Shown: positions 5,032 through 5,323 of the stretch, piece after piece
How positions within the stretch are numbered: the first letter of the stretch is position 1
Layout: each line of letters begins with the position of its first letter
Assembly (NCBI GenBank): GCA_900767015.1
Contig: CAAFXQ010000109.1
Coordinates: 1 to 5,323 of the forward strand
Source of the DNA: Clostridia bacterium
Lineage (GTDB): Bacteria > Bacillota > Clostridia > Oscillospirales > Acutalibacteraceae
DNA length: 5,323 nt
Direction of reading: 5' to 3'
The notes under the pieces: generated by a model
What the model was told of the DNA's origin: nothing
The model's input: only the letters and a program-made list of their open reading frames with translations
Databases searched by the model: none
Position numbers and translations under genes: made by a program

Positions 5032-5043
5032 GGAAAAACAAAG

Positions 5044-5277
5044 TGAATAGTGAAGAATGAATAGTGAATAGTTAAGGTCGCGGGTTTACTCTGTGCCGAC
5101 GGGAAGCCGATCCCCGCAGAAGCGGCTTGTCCGTGTCGGGAAGTCTGTAGATTATAAGTGACGGGAAGCTTGGCGGCTTCGGGTCAGTTTCTTCTGACGG
5201 TCGGACGGCGGCTGACAAAACCTGCGGTTTTGTTTTTGCCGTTTCTGCGAAACGGCAAACGTGCGGCTTCGCCGCAC
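5044..5277 (-). repeat. Dispersed structured intergenic element, copy B (inverted relative to copy A)
   Basis: Read on the minus strand, this is collinear with copy A. It carries GTGCGGC-GAA-GCCGCAC (5277-5261), the GCA-loop hairpin with 11-bp arms (5259-5235), ACAAAACC-GCA-GGTTTTGT (5233-5215), a diverged middle including GAAGC/GCTTC (5180-5165), CTTATAAT with TATAAT at 5156-5151, the TTCCCGACAC-GGACAAGC segment, CGCGACCTTAA, and finally the heptamers CTATTCA, CTATTCA, TTCTTCA, CTATTCA (5071-5044). Copy-specific dyads are GTCAG/CTGAC (5183-5198) and AAGCCG/CGGCTT (5104-5128). It occupies almost all of the region upstream of dnaX, so any dnaX promoter lies in or beyond it; I see no TTGACA-like box at a proper distance from its TATAAT. 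Confidence 0.85.
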
Positions 5278-5323
5278 ACAGCCGCCTTGCTTTATGCAGA
5301 ATTCTGTTTTCTCGTTTTCTCTG
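5278..5323. other. Flank of copy B at the window end
   Basis: This is an intergenic tail with a loopless palindrome CAGAATTCTG (5297-5306) and pyrimidine-rich TTTTCTCGTTTTCTCT. Read in the element direction, its purine-rich run resembles the start of the left extension of copy A, so copy B probably continues past the window. No gene is seen. Confidence 0.4.

Noticed and set aside
2343..5043. Composite transposon carrying dnaX-ybaB-recR
   Set aside because: The three genes are core genes in their usual order, and the flanking elements encode no transposase. Independent insertion of two repeats in gene gaps is simpler.
5297..5306. CAGAATTCTG followed by T-runs as an intrinsic terminator
   Set aside because: It is a loopless, AT-centred 10-bp palindrome that would make a very weak hairpin, and the T-runs are interrupted.

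Overview
The window looks like a short contig from a bacterium of the Firmicutes, most likely a gut-type Clostridia (Oscillospiraceae/Ruminococcaceae-like). That placement rests on the gene order dnaX-ybaB-recR, the smpB-ssrA linkage, purine-rich ribosome sites, the protein flavour, and AT-rich heptamer repeats between genes. No genus can be named from the sequence alone. Bases 1-31 are not biological: they match the Illumina TruSeq read-2 adapter, so this is a raw contig end.

Layout. After the adapter comes the 3' end of a fabG-type 3-oxoacyl-ACP reductase on the + strand, cut just after its catalytic Tyr, followed by a good intrinsic terminator. Everything else with a known function is on the - strand. 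In order of transcription, from the right-hand end: dnaX (DNA polymerase III gamma/tau), ybaB/ebfC (nucleoid protein) and recR (recombination mediator) form a tight replication-repair operon, with a 20-base gap and then a one-base TGATG overlap. After a 392-base repeat-filled gap come smpB, a GrpB-family gene, and ssrA (tmRNA, 347 nt) with its own near-consensus promoter. SmpB and tmRNA together rescue stalled ribosomes (trans-translation). The tmRNA and fabG converge on a 200-base region holding a long hairpin of 7-bp repeats.

The most interesting part is non-coding. Two copies of a roughly 235-bp element lie in inverted orientation on either side of dnaX-ybaB-recR (copy A 2107-2342, copy B 5044-5277). 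Their 63-bp cores differ at one base. Each core is three back-to-back perfect hairpins, all with a GNA triloop closed by C-G (GAA, GCA, GCA). Two more hairpins of the same design lie beside copy A. The inner end of each copy is a run of CTATTCA/TGAATAG heptamers, and other 7-bp repeats appear at 391-425, 451-490 and 1992-2019. This looks like a dispersed, structured intergenic element (MITE- or REP/BIME-like, or a structured RNA) that I cannot assign to a named family.

Other points: the tmRNA tag appears to end V-L-K-A-A instead of the usual A-L-A-A. The likely starts of the GrpB-family gene and of dnaX are a few codons inside the longest reading frames. dnaX carries two in-frame A7 slippery heptamers.
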